From Mimachlamys varia (Eukaryota; Mollusca; Bivalvia; Pectinida; Pectinidae), in NCBI GenBank assembly GCA_947623455.1, contig OX392527.1, positions 64,307,115-64,371,114 of the forward strand: 64,000 nt of DNA. The letters are read 5' to 3'. This document shows, piece by piece, positions 1-11,504 of this stretch (within the stretch, counting starts at the first letter, position 1; each line of letters begins with the position of its first letter). The notes beneath the pieces were generated by a model that saw only the letters and a list, made by a program, of their open reading frames with translations, did no database searches and was not told where the DNA came from. A program made the position numbers and the translations under genes.

Positions 1-127
1 CATGTTTGTGTTAGGTCCTACTTTTTTATTTTCGTTGTATCCTCCATCCAAAAATCGGCTCGTACTTGTCCGACAGTGAAACCATCACAAATTGCCTTCA
101 TTGGTGCAACGAATGTGAATATTTTAC

Positions 128-1205
128 TTATATCAAGTCATTAGGCACTATACAGCTTTTTCTTCCAGATTTATCTCCCCTATGCCACTCTCCAATGTCT
201 TCGTACAATCTTTTGTACTTTTCTTGATCCTTTAAATGAAGTCTTCGACAAAGTTGACAGAATGGGTATGCGTGATCAAATTCTACTTCGTAATACTTTC
301 CCCAGTTCATGTATTCCTTCACTCTTGTTGTGTTCCTGGATAAAGAATCAATGTAAGCTTTAAGATGAGAAATCTGTTTGAATTTAGACGCGTCTACATA
401 AGATCCAGGTGGAAGGTACATAGAGTAGTTGGAACCACCCCTGGTTATAGGTATGGGGCCCCACGCAGAGCTGTAAATCTTGAAACTCTTTTCTGTGATG
501 TAATCTAAACATATTTGATTTTCAAAAGCAAGATAAAATTTGTAAGGCTCCAAGCACTTTAATGGGTTACTAGTATCTCGAGGACATTGCTTACTGCCAC
601 ACTTTCCGTAAATATCCACCGTGATATTTTTTTTAAATATCTTTACATAATCATCACGTTTCGAAGGCGTTCCACAATGAGAAACCATCCATGCAATGTT
701 ACCAGTTTTATTTTGCCACTTTTCACTTAAGTGACTTGTTTCCAAAGTACTTTGTTTCATTTTCTTTGTTTTAAAAATAGAATATACATATAAGATATCT
801 GAATCCCGCCGGTAACTCATTGTCCAGTTGAATTCACGTTTCCAATTATTAAATTTGCTCCAATGCAGCCATGGCGGCTCCAACGAGTGAAAAACCCATA
901 TCTGTCCCATTTTCTTTGGGACATGTTTTTCGTTGACATATGGTGTATGGAAAACGACAACCTTGCTGTCAGAGTACGCATTTCCTCCGCCAGCTGTCAA
1001 ATAGCATTTCTTATCACACTTGGAAAATATATCCATACCTATCCATGGTGGGCGATTAACGTAATGCACCCGTATAGGTAATACACTTTGAGGGTACACC
1101 GGTCTAGTCTGTTCCAAAGGGCCGAGATCGGGAGAAATGAAGTACAACGCAATCGTTAATATCGATCCCAACAGTGTGACAATAAAGTAATGTAGTGCTC
1201 CACGA
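128..1205 (-). CDS. Alpha-1,3-fucosyltransferase (GT10), copy A, catalytic exon
   Basis: Glycosyltransferase family 10 enzyme that transfers L-fucose from GDP-fucose to GlcNAc on glycans in the Golgi lumen. The reading frame stays open upstream to a splice acceptor (TTATTTTCCAG, exon from 1205), so the true start codon is probably in an earlier exon; TTG at 1171 is not a credible start. The exon begins with a type II signal-anchor (HYFIVTLLGSILTIALYFI), followed by a stem and the catalytic domain: HSLEPPWLHW, FNWTMSYRRDSDI and the hallmark block FYLAFENQICLDYITEKSFK, then GGSNYSMYLPPGSYVDASKF. A terminal CQLC pair fits the disulfides typical of the family. At least four N-glycosylation sequons are visible. 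No internal stops, so likely functional. Its paralogue is at 32678-33749. Acceptor substrate cannot be predicted. Confidence 0.9.
863..1205 (-). other. Signal-anchor and stem coding part with splice acceptor, copy A
   Basis: The acceptor AG lies at 1207-1206 after a pyrimidine-rich run. The first exon base completes a split codon and the frame then reads through a 19-residue hydrophobic stretch into the stem. The same acceptor and frame occur in copy B (exon from 33749), so exon structure is conserved after duplication. No upstream coding exon could be recognised in 1206-1890. Confidence 0.6.
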
Positions 1206-1889
1206 CTGGAAAATAACAGAAAATTAAATTAAATTGCTGTAAAACAACTGGAATTAATTCAACAATCAATTCTGAAACAAATTGTTTACCAGTTGAATGC
1301 ATCATTGAGAATTCGCAGAAACAAATTTCATTTAAGTTTTGTAAACTTTTGTAAACTTTTGTAAACTTTTGCTGTAATTTGGATTTATTTGTCTCTTGAC
1401 GTCTATAATTTAATCTTGTTTGAAACAAGCATTTTCATTGGCTTAAAATTTTTGTTATCAGCCCATAACGTAAAAAATGACGTCGCCGTTTATAACGTCG
1501 CTTTTGATTGGCTGATGCAGCAGCGTAATGATTTGTAAGAGAAAAGAGTCCATCAATAATGTTAATTTTCGCTGTGTATAGATTAAATTATAAGTATTAA
1601 TTTGAATCTATTTTTTATGTTATGGGGTTTATAACACAAAAAAACGGAGTCTACTCTCATCATAAACCGCTTCGCGGTTTATTTAGAGTATACTCCGTTT
1701 TTTTTTGTTACACCCCCATAAAATAAACAATACATTCATGTTAATCCTTAATAAACAGGAAAGGCGTGACGTAAGACTAGTACTCCTCAAATACTGTATA
1801 CGTTGACAAATAATTAGTTCAGTCCAAAGTTTTTACCATTCAAAAACGTTGTGGAAGTGTGTTTTGTTTTGGGATTTATCTAACTTTAA
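1206..1889. other. Intron or 5' flank of fucosyltransferase copy A, with direct repeats and a hairpin
   Basis: No coding exon seen. An 11-bp motif (TTGTAAACTTT) occurs three times in tandem at about 1339-1371 but once in copy B, so it expanded or contracted after duplication. A hairpin follows at 1644-1710, with arms AAAAAACGGAGT...ACTCCGTTTTTT and an inner stem AAACCGCTTCGCGGTTT; it is kept in copy B at 34133-34203. Several TGACGTC/AACGTC motifs lie around 1478-1500. Confidence 0.6.
1644..1710. repeat. Short hairpin (MITE-like), copy A
   Basis: Inverted arms ACGGAGT(C)TACTCT and AGAGTATACTCCGT enclose a second perfect stem, AAACCGCTTCGCGGTTT. The outer ends are A-rich and T-rich. The same structure occurs in the duplicate at 34133-34203 with a small change in each arm, so it predates the segmental duplication. 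Confidence 0.65.
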
Positions 1890-2029
1890 CCACTTCTGTG
1901 CCACGGAGCCGATTTTGAGCCGATCGTTCATCTACGTTCAGTGCCAAAAAGCCGATTTCGAGACGATGCAGGAGCGCCAAAAAAATTACATCTCTTTTTC
2001 TAATTTTAGTTAACATAGCTATATAAGGA

Positions 2030-2160
2030 GATATCTCACCTACATATTGAAATAGGTTTTGACGTCATATCCGCACAAATGACGTCACTACAGATAAACA
2101 ATGACGTAATTTAGTGCGGAGACGTCTTCAAACTGGCGACGTTAATAACGTTATTTTTTA
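2030..2160. promoter_or_regulatory. Cluster of TGACGTCA-like sites in a dispersed repeat
   Basis: Within about 100 bp there are GACGTCAT, TGACGTCAC, TGACGTAA, GACGTC and GACGTT motifs, resembling CREB/ATF half- or full sites. The same cluster is present at 34555-34645 and, inverted, at 7950-8045, because it sits in the repeated terminal sequence of the TTAA-flanked element. Regulatory activity is inference. Confidence 0.3.
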
Positions 2161-2329
2161 ACGTGATGCATATTATGCTACATCAATTTTGTGTTTTCCC
2201 ACCATATCAATACAGTAACGAACCATTTACCTACTGTAGTAGGTTTGATCACAGCTGCTTGAGTTTATGTCAGTAAATAATAAATATATACGTGTGAAAT
2301 GAGCCTCCCATTACAGAATTGGCCGCGGC

Positions 2330-3048
2330 CAGGGGCGTAGCTGCCATGTAAGCACATAAGCCCGTGCTTGCACATAATTTTTTCAAAGTATGTATATTAA
2401 AGTCGAGAAATTTCCTATTGCGACTAATATTCTTAAGTTCACTAATAATGTTGACTCGTCAGATTAACAAATCAGGCTGCAGGAAGTTTGTTATTATCAT
2501 ATATAATCATATGTCCTATGTGGTTTCAATCACATAACTGACCCATTCAGTGATGTCATACGACCATTGTCATGATTATGGTAAGACACAATGTCATAAC
2601 ACCATTGTGACGCCATAACAAATGACGTCTTTATGATGTTGAATGATTATTTTGGATATTGCCTTTTCGGTCAGCTCGAACAAAATGACAGCAAAATGAT
2701 TGATGATGAGCCTGTTAAACTATGCGAAATTATGCTGAAGAAAACAAGCGAGATTTCTTTCTACAGCTGTACCTGAGTTGAAAGCGGCAAAATCACATCA
2801 CATCATACTTATTGACAGAGACGTGTATGTAATACAGATGGCTTTTATGTATCTGTTATTACTTACTTACGAGTAAATGACTCAAGAAACATATGTATAT
2901 TAAATTTGTTTTCAAGGCATAATATCATCTTATTTAATTTTTACATCAATGATTTGTATAATGATACGACCAAATGGCACCATTTGAAGTAACTGCTAAT
3001 AAACGTTCGCAGGGCTTGCACATTAAAACACCTCCAGCTACGCCCCTG
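2330..3048 (+). mobile_element. Nonautonomous DNA transposon, 5-bp TSD, copy 1
   Basis: Ends are CAGGGGCGTAGCT and its inverse AGCTACGCCCCTG, flanked on both sides by GCGGC (2325-2329 and 3049-3053). The interrupted target, a palindromic repeat, is seen uninterrupted at about 7770-7780. A second copy in opposite orientation lies at 51932-52861 with target duplication ACTGC. A 5-bp duplication with a CAG-type end is compatible with the hAT5 group; Transib also makes 5-bp duplications. No transposase coding seen. Confidence 0.85.
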
Positions 3049-3053
3049 GCGGC

Positions 3054-5870
3054 TCCATATATATCAACATTTTTTGAAATACTGACAGAAACTCAATTAA
3101 CTGTGGTTTGATGTTGTTATGTTCATTGGTTTTCGTGTGAATCTTATAAGGTATTAAGTAATACGGATACACATGGCTAACGTTGTGAAGCGACAAAAAG
3201 ATCTTAATCGTTATTCACGTTACACTTCGTTAATCCAATATATAACGTATAGTTACATGTATGGTGAAGAATATTTAATAAGAAAAGTATTGCAATAAAG
3301 CTGAACGGAGCAAACCCTTTGGTGGGAGAGGGGGGGGGGGTGTGGTACTTGTAGATAATCTCATTGTGATGAAATACAATACACATTATAGCTTTAATCA
3401 ACCTTATTTGAAACTTATTTTTGTATTAAATATTAATAACAACAATGGCGGCCATCACTTTTGTGAAAACATTCAAGAACCTGACAAAAACGAAGTATGG
3501 AGGTTGAAACCCCACTTTCCTGACAAACCCGGATATTCACCATTGTGTTGCCGATTTCTGTATGTTGAGCAATAATATCGCATTTGGCATGTTTTTTTGT
3601 ACCCGCAGTAGGCCTATTTGATGTCGTATTTCTGACATGTTTGTGGCCAGCATTCCGCTCTACTAATTAGTATCTACGAGGTCACCGAGATTCGTTGTGT
3701 GACCAATGTTCGTAACTTCTGTGCGTAATGAGCTATATTGTGTCCACGTCAGCTTATCGGGCTCCTGTGTGAAGCCGTATTAATAAAAGAAACATTCGAA
3801 ACCGAAATATAACGTTTTGTTTGACAAATTCGTCTGCTCTTACCCTAGTCTGCCGAAATCCTTTTCCGGTACGTACGTAGTACTAAAAACAATGAGCAAT
3901 GTGTATCCATACAGGAACAGTTAGCGGAAAGAACTGTCGATGTGAACCAACTTGATTGTATTTATTTGCTTACACTGTAAAATAATGGAGAAACGTACGA
4001 CACCCAAAATGAACAAATAAAAAAAAACTGAAAGTAATATAATAGGACCAGGCAAATGCTTATTTTTGAATCACAATTTTTTTTTCATTTATAAAATATC
4101 CAGAAAATGATGTCACTTCCATTGATTTCAGATATCAACTTGAGCAAAATATTGCATAAAAAAATAAAAAATAACAGAAATACTATTAGATCTATCAATA
4201 GATTGAAACATCTTCATATATATATATATAGCTTACTTTAAGTTATGGAGATTGGAAATGCACTAGGAAAAAAAATGTTCACATACCTGTTAATATCATG
4301 ATTTTGTCTGACAAATGCAAGTTTTGTACTATTTTTACTTAACTTTTCCAACAAAGGTTCAATTAATTATTTGCAATGGATTTTATAGCAGAACAGAATA
4401 TTCACAGTAATTTCACAATTCAAAAAGCCTTATTTTCATAGAATATACTATTACTTGCATGTGTATAAGTAACTATCAAAAACACATGCATGTGAGAATA
4501 TCATTATAATTCATAATCATCTAGTATGTACAGTATATTGCACTTGAAGTAAATAAAAGTTAGATTACCAATTTTTGAGGAAATTGGTAGCCAACTGTCA
4601 GACCTATACATATATATGGGTGACAATAATTGAGTATAGGAATATTGTAAGGGTTATAGAATGGGTATAAGACACTGGACCTTCTTGTTTCAAAACCTGG
4701 AAAATAGTAAAGCAAGGTTTTTCTTTCTTCACTTTTCAAATGAATCTCATTTTTTCGGCAGATATACATGTATGTCTAATCCATTGCAATGATCATTTAT
4801 TCAAAGATTGGTAAAAAAAAGAAATATACAGCAAATGAAATCATTTATTTCTCAGACTGTGTTAAACAATTAAACTATGGTAGTATTTAAACACAGGGGG
4901 TTTCACAACATCAAAGACAACAATGATGGTCTTGGCTTTAACTGTATCACACAGATTGAAATTGGGTTAAACAGTCTTAATTATTTTATTCATCATTTTT
5001 TGGAGTGAATGGGAAAGTCTATTTATTGTCTATCCACCAGAATCAGGATATCATCATTTCAGGACCTGAAAAGTATGAAAAAAATGTTTTTAAGAGCTGT
5101 ACATAATTGAAAGAAATACTAACTCTTAGAAAGAATATATATACATATATGTGTACTATAGAATACAATTAATGGAAGGAATTACCGAGAAATAATAATG
5201 ATAATTAATAACTCTTCAGGTTTTTCCTTTGATCTTCATGTATAATATGATAACTAGCTATTGTCCACTCATACATTCTCCCTAAGGGTCAACTGATAAA
5301 AATGTAACAGATCAGAATAATGAAAAGGGTACAGTGTATATTGATTAAAATATTAACTTCCACCTTGCATGCGTAACAAAAATATGTATCAAATTTCGAA
5401 TTTTCAATACAGTGTACCATGTATATATATATATATACATAGATAACATACTGTACATGTATATACTGTAAAGTGCAAACTATTCCTTACATGGAATTGT
5501 ATCTGTCTGCCTCTCAAGTTATACATTTATCGTTCAGGTGGTAACATTAAATGTGAGACATCAAGCGACAAGTACACTGTACAGTGTACATGTAGCTACA
5601 TGTATACAGGTGATTGACACAAGCCAAATTCTTCAATCCATATACAAATCTCTTGGGTCAATACCATCAATGTCTTAAATGTTTCTCTACTCATCTACTT
5701 GTACATATATAAAAAAAACAAGGCACAATACTGCATCTGAGAAAAGAATAAACACACCATTTTCACTCACAATATGATTTACATATAAAACATACATGCA
5801 TGATATGTGTATAACTTTAAAAGGAAATAAAACTATTTTGAGTTAAAAATCAGCACAAATCAGGGCTTCA
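3054..5870. other. AT-rich noncoding interval shared with copy B
   Basis: No gene seen. About 3620-5860 aligns well with 34720-37060, including microsatellite-like AT runs near 4210, 5145 and 5425. The segment 3160-3618 is absent from copy B and includes a G-rich run (about 3330-3341). Short ORFs here show no protein-like conservation between the two copies. Confidence 0.7.
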
Positions 5871-5885
5871 GGCTTATTGTGAAAC

Positions 5886-7115
5886 TGTATACTCCAGAAG
5901 TGGCATTAATGGGATGTGGATTTTGAAAAACTCAAAAAATCTTCTGATTAGTCTTGAGCACCCCCTTCTCAAAAATGTTTCGCCATCAAAACATTTTATT
6001 TTTCCACCCTGTACACAACCATACCACATGCCAAACTGAAAGAACGTCTTCTGTCTCTCATTATGACAGCTTTCTTTTCCAAGAAAGGTTAACGACGATA
6101 CAAATACGTGGTTGTGAGCTTTCTTGGAGCATACTTTGTAAAAAAGACAACAAAAGCTAGATTGAAGTATACTGAGGGATATATAGTACGAATAATTTAA
6201 TTCCTGGTTGACAATATCTTTGTTAAGTTTGGAGGAAAGATTTTCCAACAAACTGTTGGCATTCCAATGGGCACTAACTGTGCACCACTTTTGGCTGACT
6301 TGTTTTTGTTTTCATACGAGGCTGAATTTGTGGAGGAGCTAATCAGGACAGGTAACAAAAACCTTGCCAAATCTTTCAATATCACTTTCAGGTATATCGG
6401 CGATGTGTTGTTTAAAACAACAAGAAGTTTGCTGACCACGTCGATCGTATATACCCTACTGAAGTTGAGATTAAAGACACAACAGACTCTCCTACATCAG
6501 CTTCTTACCTCGATCTCTACCTTAACTACGACCAACATGGACAGCTTACTACTAAGCTATACGATAAACGTGACGATTTAGATTTTCCGATCGTGAACTT
6601 GATAGTAACATCCCTGCTTCTCCATCCTATGGTGTTTACATGTCGCAGTTGATTCGGTATTCCAGGGCTTGCTCTAAATATCGGGATTTTCGTGATCGAT
6701 GTCGACTGCTGACAAACAAACTAACAACACAAGGATTCGAGAGATGCAGGTTGATGAAGACTATGGGCAAGTTTTATGGTCTCCATCTTTGTCTCATTGA
6801 GAAATATTCTGTATCTTCACGTGATATGAAGATGGGCGTTTTTGAGTATGCTCATTAGTGTGTTTACTTGTTGTGATTGACAATGAAACTCGGTTCTCAT
6901 TTTGAGAATTTTATGTTTACTTGGATGTGACAAGGATTTACATGGCGGGTATCGTCGATGAAGCAGAAGACGCTTACTCTTCCGGAACACCTGGTCTTAT
7001 TCTTTTTGTACTTTTGCAAGGGTCTCCATGTAAATCTTTCCTTTGTTCAAATTTTGCCCCTGGTTTAATCGATTTTGAGTTTAGATTATGATTATCTTGA
7101 CGCTTCGGTATTCTC
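5886..7115 (+). pseudogene. Reverse transcriptase remnant, probably Penelope-like
   Basis: A decayed retroelement coding region. Fragments in shifting frames include MWILKNSKNLL near 5918, a strong RT block GIPMGTNCAPLLADLFLFSYEAEF-like from about 6255 with the catalytic motif reading YIGD instead of the expected YIDD near 6401, and a C-terminal piece, SQLIRYSRACSKYRDF, at 6640-6858. At least three frameshifts and several stops separate them. The 3' tail (6700-7115) recurs at 16855-17275, 31735-32140 (inverted, interrupted) and 54967-55047 (inverted), defining a family. The Penelope-like assignment rests on motif style and is tentative; that it is an RT is clear. Confidence 0.75.
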
Positions 7116-7554
7116 TTATTTCTTTAATTTGCCGAGTTCTTAACAACTGAAATGTCCTTTAGTTGTAGAAATACCCGTCTGTACACAGCCCTCGGTTGTT
7201 TCAGGGACATATACGTCCCTGGTTGTTTTGAAGGCATTTAATCTTGATGGACGAGTGAAAAATATATAGATAAACCAGCTACAGTATTTAACATAAAATT
7301 CTTTTGGATGTCCTTATTGAAACATTTCAGGAGACGCAGAGTAAAGAAAGGCATTCGAACCAGAACTGTGCTGAATTATTTATAGGAAGGGCTAAAAAGC
7401 TGATACAAGGTGGTAGATTCAGGAGGTTCAGTTTGAACCAGAACTGTGCTGAATTATTTTTAGGCAGGGCTAAGGGATAAAGATCTTTTTTATTTTGTGT
7501 ATTCGTTGAACTTCATACCAAATACGTTTAACAGACGTCATTATTTATTTAAAT

Positions 7555-7630
7555 GCCTCTGCTACGAGTCGAACTCGGAACCTCTGGCTACTAGTCTTAC
7601 CCTCAACCGATCGAGCTAAAGAGAAGATAT
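7555..7630 (-). repeat. tRNA-derived SINE head
   Basis: On the minus strand TTTAGCTCGATCGGTTGAGG resembles a tRNA D-arm with RNA polymerase III box A, and CCGAGTTCGACTCG resembles the T-arm with box B, at tRNA-like spacing. The anticodon arm is poor and there is no clean acceptor stem, so this is a tRNA-derived SINE or tRNA pseudogene rather than a working tRNA. Confidence 0.6.
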
Positions 7631-7710
7631 CTCTAGGCGAGCGGTATATTGCAGCTAGTATTTACCAGGGTTACATAAGATTCACACGAAAACCAATGAA
7701 CAGAACAACA

Positions 7711-7858
7711 TCAAACCACAGTTGCTTGGGTTTCTGCAGTATTTAAAAAAAAATGTTTATATCTATGGAGCCGCGGCCAATTACTGTAGTGAGAGGCTCA
7801 TTTCACACACATATATTTATTATTTATTGACAGAAGCTCAAGCAACTGTGATCAAACC
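7711..7858. mobile_element. Palindromic MITE in right inverted end of the TTAA element
   Basis: The near-palindrome has ends AAACCACAGTTGCTTGGGTTT and CTCAAGCAACTGTGATCAAA, with GGAGCCGCGGCC near the centre. Relatives are at 2230-3130 (split by the 5-bp-TSD transposon), 11505-11672 and, as a partial copy, about 51800-51895. The family signature is GATCACAGTTGCTTGAGTTTCTGTCAG-like ends around an (A/T)-rich core. Confidence 0.7.
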
Positions 7859-8198
7859 TACTACAGTAGGTAAATGGTTCGTTACTGTATTGATATTGTG
7901 GGAAAACACAAAATCGATGTAGCATAATATGCATCACGTTAAAAAAAAAAGTTATTGACGTCGCCAGTCTGAAGACATTTCCGCACTATGTTACGTCATT
8001 GTTTACCTGTAGTGACGTCATTTTTGCGGATATGACATAAAACCCTATTTCAATATGTAGGTGAGATATCTCCCTGTATAGGTATGATAACTAAAATTAG
8101 AAAAAAAGATGTCCATTTTTGGCGATCCTGCATCGGCTCGAAATCGGCTTTGTGGCACTGAACGTAGATGAACGATCGGCTCCGTGGCACAGAAGTGG

Positions 8199-9690
8199 TT
8201 AATTTGCCTTGTTTCATGTAGAACGCCACCGGTACGACACCGAGAGATCCTCCATTCAGAAATGAGACCGGTGTTTAGGTTATGGTTTACAGCAAATAAA
8301 AGTGACTTTAATATCCGCATAACCTAGATTTATAGATTAAAAATATATTGAGACCCTTCGATCGATGAGAGGTTACATCCGGTCTGACAAGAGTGCTTAA
8401 TACAAGTTAAATTAACTTGTATAACTAACAGTGCTCACCACCTGGGGAGAAAACATCTTAAAACAATGAAAATCGACACAAAAATAACCGGCTTCATAAC
8501 TCTTCCATGATGCTAGATAATGTATATGACATACCGATAAATGTCAAACATATGACAGCCATTCCTTAATAAATGTCAAAACCATTAGTAATACATACGT
8601 ATGCTGCTCCTTTTATTTAGTTATAGAGATCACGTAACACACACATATGCTGCACCTCTTAAGTTTAGTTATAGATACAGTATGTCGAAGAAATGACTTA
8701 AACTGCATTATACAGCTGTTTCGTCCTCCTAGGACTCTCTATTGATGCCAGGGGCCAAAAGATGGGGAATCCAAAATCTCTTAACAAATGTAGAAGAAGG
8801 GTCAGGTACGTAAAACCTTTTTAATTTGTTAACTTAAACTAGTTCTGTATACAGCATATATGTACCGTGCCATTACCACTGTGTGTTAACGCCAAATCTG
8901 AGCAAGATATCACTTCTAAGTGGAAGACTGTTCAAAACGTAACATCATCATTATCTTACTTTTCACAGCATGAATCATTCAACCGTGATACCGTGTGCTA
9001 ATGTCCTCAGCTGTTGCGTGAACATGATAAACCATAATTGTCACACAAAAAAAGTCAAACTGTTAACAAGCTCTTCACTACAAAGTATGGAATGGCAATT
9101 CGCCGTACTCCTAAAATTCAAAACGCCGTACACTGAAGATATACAAACAAGCACTTCACCGTACAGCGTATAGTAAAATATAAGCAATGATTGCAGTCTT
9201 GAAGTGTTTTCATATTAACAACAGTAGGGGAATTCTGACTTGTTAGGTTAGTAAATTGTCAAAAATCGTCTTATTCTCACACAAAAAACGAAGAACGTTT
9301 AATTTCAGCAACATAAAACGTTGAGTGTCTGGTTTTTATCGGTACCAAGCAGTGTATTTTTCGATTAAAAAACTATTTTGAAATATATCAAGTCAACTTC
9401 ATCTCACCAACGTTAAAGGGGCATCCCGGGGAAGTCTACAATGAAGTTCTTGAATGTACATGCTGTCTGCACTACCAGATACATTTTCCTGTAATTTCAA
9501 TATTCAAAGTCCACTCAAAATGTCTTTATTAGCCACATGCACAATTGCGTTCCTCGGGAAAGCCCCATAAAAATAGCGCGTCAAGTGACAATGTTGTCAA
9601 CCTGTTTGACGAAAGAGGCCCTAAGAGAGGGGCGCGTAATGTATAGGTCCGATGATGAACCAAGCACAAAGTCCGTGTATAAATGTATTG
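8199..9690. other. Noncoding interval, partly shared with copy B
   Basis: 8203-8342 matches 39062-39206; from about 8342 to 12905 the sequence is missing from copy B. Positions 8628-8735 form an inverted pair with 13184-13310 (core GTCCTAGGAGGACGAAACAGCTGTAT). Related single copies lie near 38868-38950 and 42955-43000, so this is a dispersed repeat. No gene seen. Confidence 0.6.
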
Positions 9691-9701
9691 AATCACATTC
9701 A

Positions 9702-9866
9702 CTTAAGGATTGAATGTCTATTTTGTTGTTTGCATCGGCTGATGAAGTCAAGTGAACCTCGTGCAAATGAAGTGAACTGTGAAGCAGTTCATGTACCATT
9801 TGCACGAGGTTCACTTGACTTCATCAGCCGATGCAAACAACAAAATAGACATTCAATCCTTATATT
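9702..9866. mobile_element. Long hairpin with about 70-bp arms
   Basis: Arms 9702-9771 and 9797-9866 are almost perfect inverted copies, starting AAGGATTGAATGTCTATTTT and ending AAAATAGACATTCAATCCTT, around a roughly 25-nt centre that itself contains GAACTGTGAAGCAGTTC. The outer sequence resembles the ends of the hairpin at 43375-43528 (TTCAATCC followed by TATAT), suggesting one MITE family with different cores. Confidence 0.8.
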
Positions 9867-9869
9867 TAC

Positions 9870-11504
9870 GTTAACTATTTTAAATTCCCCGCCATTTGCA
9901 TGCACTTTAAGCTGCCGTTGTCACACAGTGCTTTACTTTCGTTACATTGTTGCACACTTATCGGCATGTATGTGCATACGCGGAACAGCTGATAGCTAGC
10001 TTCATTCATCACTAGGCAACAGAAAAAATGTAGTCCAGAGACAAGATTTTTATTTTTTGATTTTAATATGTGCTGTAATCATAACTCTCAAACTTTTATT
10101 TTCATTAAGAATTGATTGATATACCTTTCCAGTATAAAATGAATTACAAGAGGGTCTTTTTAAGCGGTTTGCATCGCGCAGCAGTGAACATAACGACGTT
10201 GTGATTTGGTCACAGTTGAAGCGAGTCAAATAAAGTTGTCGGAAGTCAGATTTCGGTTAGGCCAGTACTGAAAACGTCTCATAACAGTTAGTGGATTTAG
10301 GCATGTATAGCTTATTGATGAATATATGATGAATGATATTGTAATCATTGGATTAGTGATTTAACGATTTTTAATTTGGGACATTAACCGAAAACTACAA
10401 GCTTTAAAGGTAAGCACACGGTACAGTTATGTTGACAAGACAGGTGCCTGAGAATTCGTTACATCTGCTTTTGGGCATAAACTAAGGTTTTTAGAGTATG
10501 TTTAAACTTTTGGAGGTTAAGATCAGTTTCCGATAATAATGCGACCCTAATATAAATTCCTCGGAAGTATAAATTTATTCTAGACACCGTGGTTTAGGTC
10601 CAAAAACTACGCTGTAAGTGTAACAAGTTATCGGGCCCCTCACGTAGATCTAGTCTAGCTAGCTTATCAGTTTCGTGAACATATTACAATTGTCGAATAA
10701 CAGAAAAAAAAACATATGTAACTTCTTAAAAGAGAACGGATTTCTGTGACCAATCTCAAACATTTTATTTTAGTATTGGACATGAAATGAAAAAAAAAAA
10801 TGAAAAAAAAAAAAAAATGCGAAATCTGCCGAAGGGCAGGTGATCCTATTTGCATTAAACGCACTATCATCGAGGAAATCAATGAGGAATTTAGGACCAA
10901 CATATCTTGAATAAATGCTTTCGGAAATGTCAGAATTTTGTCATATCAAGTATTATTAAAGCTATGTGTGATATGATATTGGCATAACCCATTGGCATGT
11001 AAAACAGCTGTTTTACGTGTGTAGTACACCCGTTACACCCGTACATTATTGTACACAGTAAACAAATATATTACTTCGCCAGGAACGAAAAAGCGCGTGC
11101 CCCACTTGTTTCATCGGGAAATGAAGCAACCAGGGTTTACTAGTTTCATTGAGGTGGAGTGAAGTGAAAATGTAAATATATTAATAAGCAGACGTTAATT
11201 TCACCCGATATTCAAATGGAGAAATATATATCGGCATATCTGCATCATTTATCGACACCTGTGCCATCATGTGGGTTTCCGACGATGACAACCACATGAT
11301 AAACCTAAATTTATTCACGAATCCTCATTTAGAACGATTTCACAAAAGGTGTGCATGCATTGAAAAATACATAAACATAAAATAAAATTATTCCGATTTG
11401 TTTTATTCAACTAGATGTCTTGAAGATTTTTTTTCTATATATTCGTCTCAAATCTATTCAACTTTCAGCGTCAACATACGATAACATTTACAATTATGTA
11501 TCCG
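9870..11504. other. Noncoding interval with a dispersed repeat fragment
   Basis: No gene seen. 10440-10640 contains GTGCCTGAGAATTCGTTACA and a later inverted GGTCCAAAAACTACGCTGTAA, related to the compact hairpin at 58677-58812 and a fragment at 60950-61020. Poly-A runs near 10790-10817 break the sequence. Confidence 0.55.

Larger units (their letters stand above)
1890..8198. mobile_element. Candidate TTAA-flanked element with long inverted ends
   Basis: The left edge reads TTAA|CCACTTCTGTGCC (TTAA at 1886-1889) and the right edge GGCACAGAAGTGG|TTAA (TTAA at 8199-8202). The two ends are inverted copies over about 520-540 bp: left 1890-2329 plus 3049-3155, split by a younger insertion, and right 7678-8198. 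In copy B the right flank is an uninterrupted GTTAATTTGCC at about 39062, resembling a pre-insertion TTAA site. TTAA target duplications are characteristic of piggyBac and Kolobok transposons. No transposase was found. Two smaller elements inserted in opposite orientation would look the same. Confidence 0.5.

Noticed and set aside
863..1081. Plus-strand ORF antisense to the fucosyltransferase, also at 33407-33625
   Set aside because: Conserved only because the opposite strand is a conserved coding exon.
1156..1428. 90-codon minus-strand ORF upstream of the fucosyltransferase exon
   Set aside because: Different frame from the catalytic exon, crosses the splice acceptor, and is disrupted in copy B.
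7555..7630. Functional tRNA gene
   Set aside because: Boxes A and B are good but the acceptor and anticodon stems do not pair, so a SINE head is more likely.
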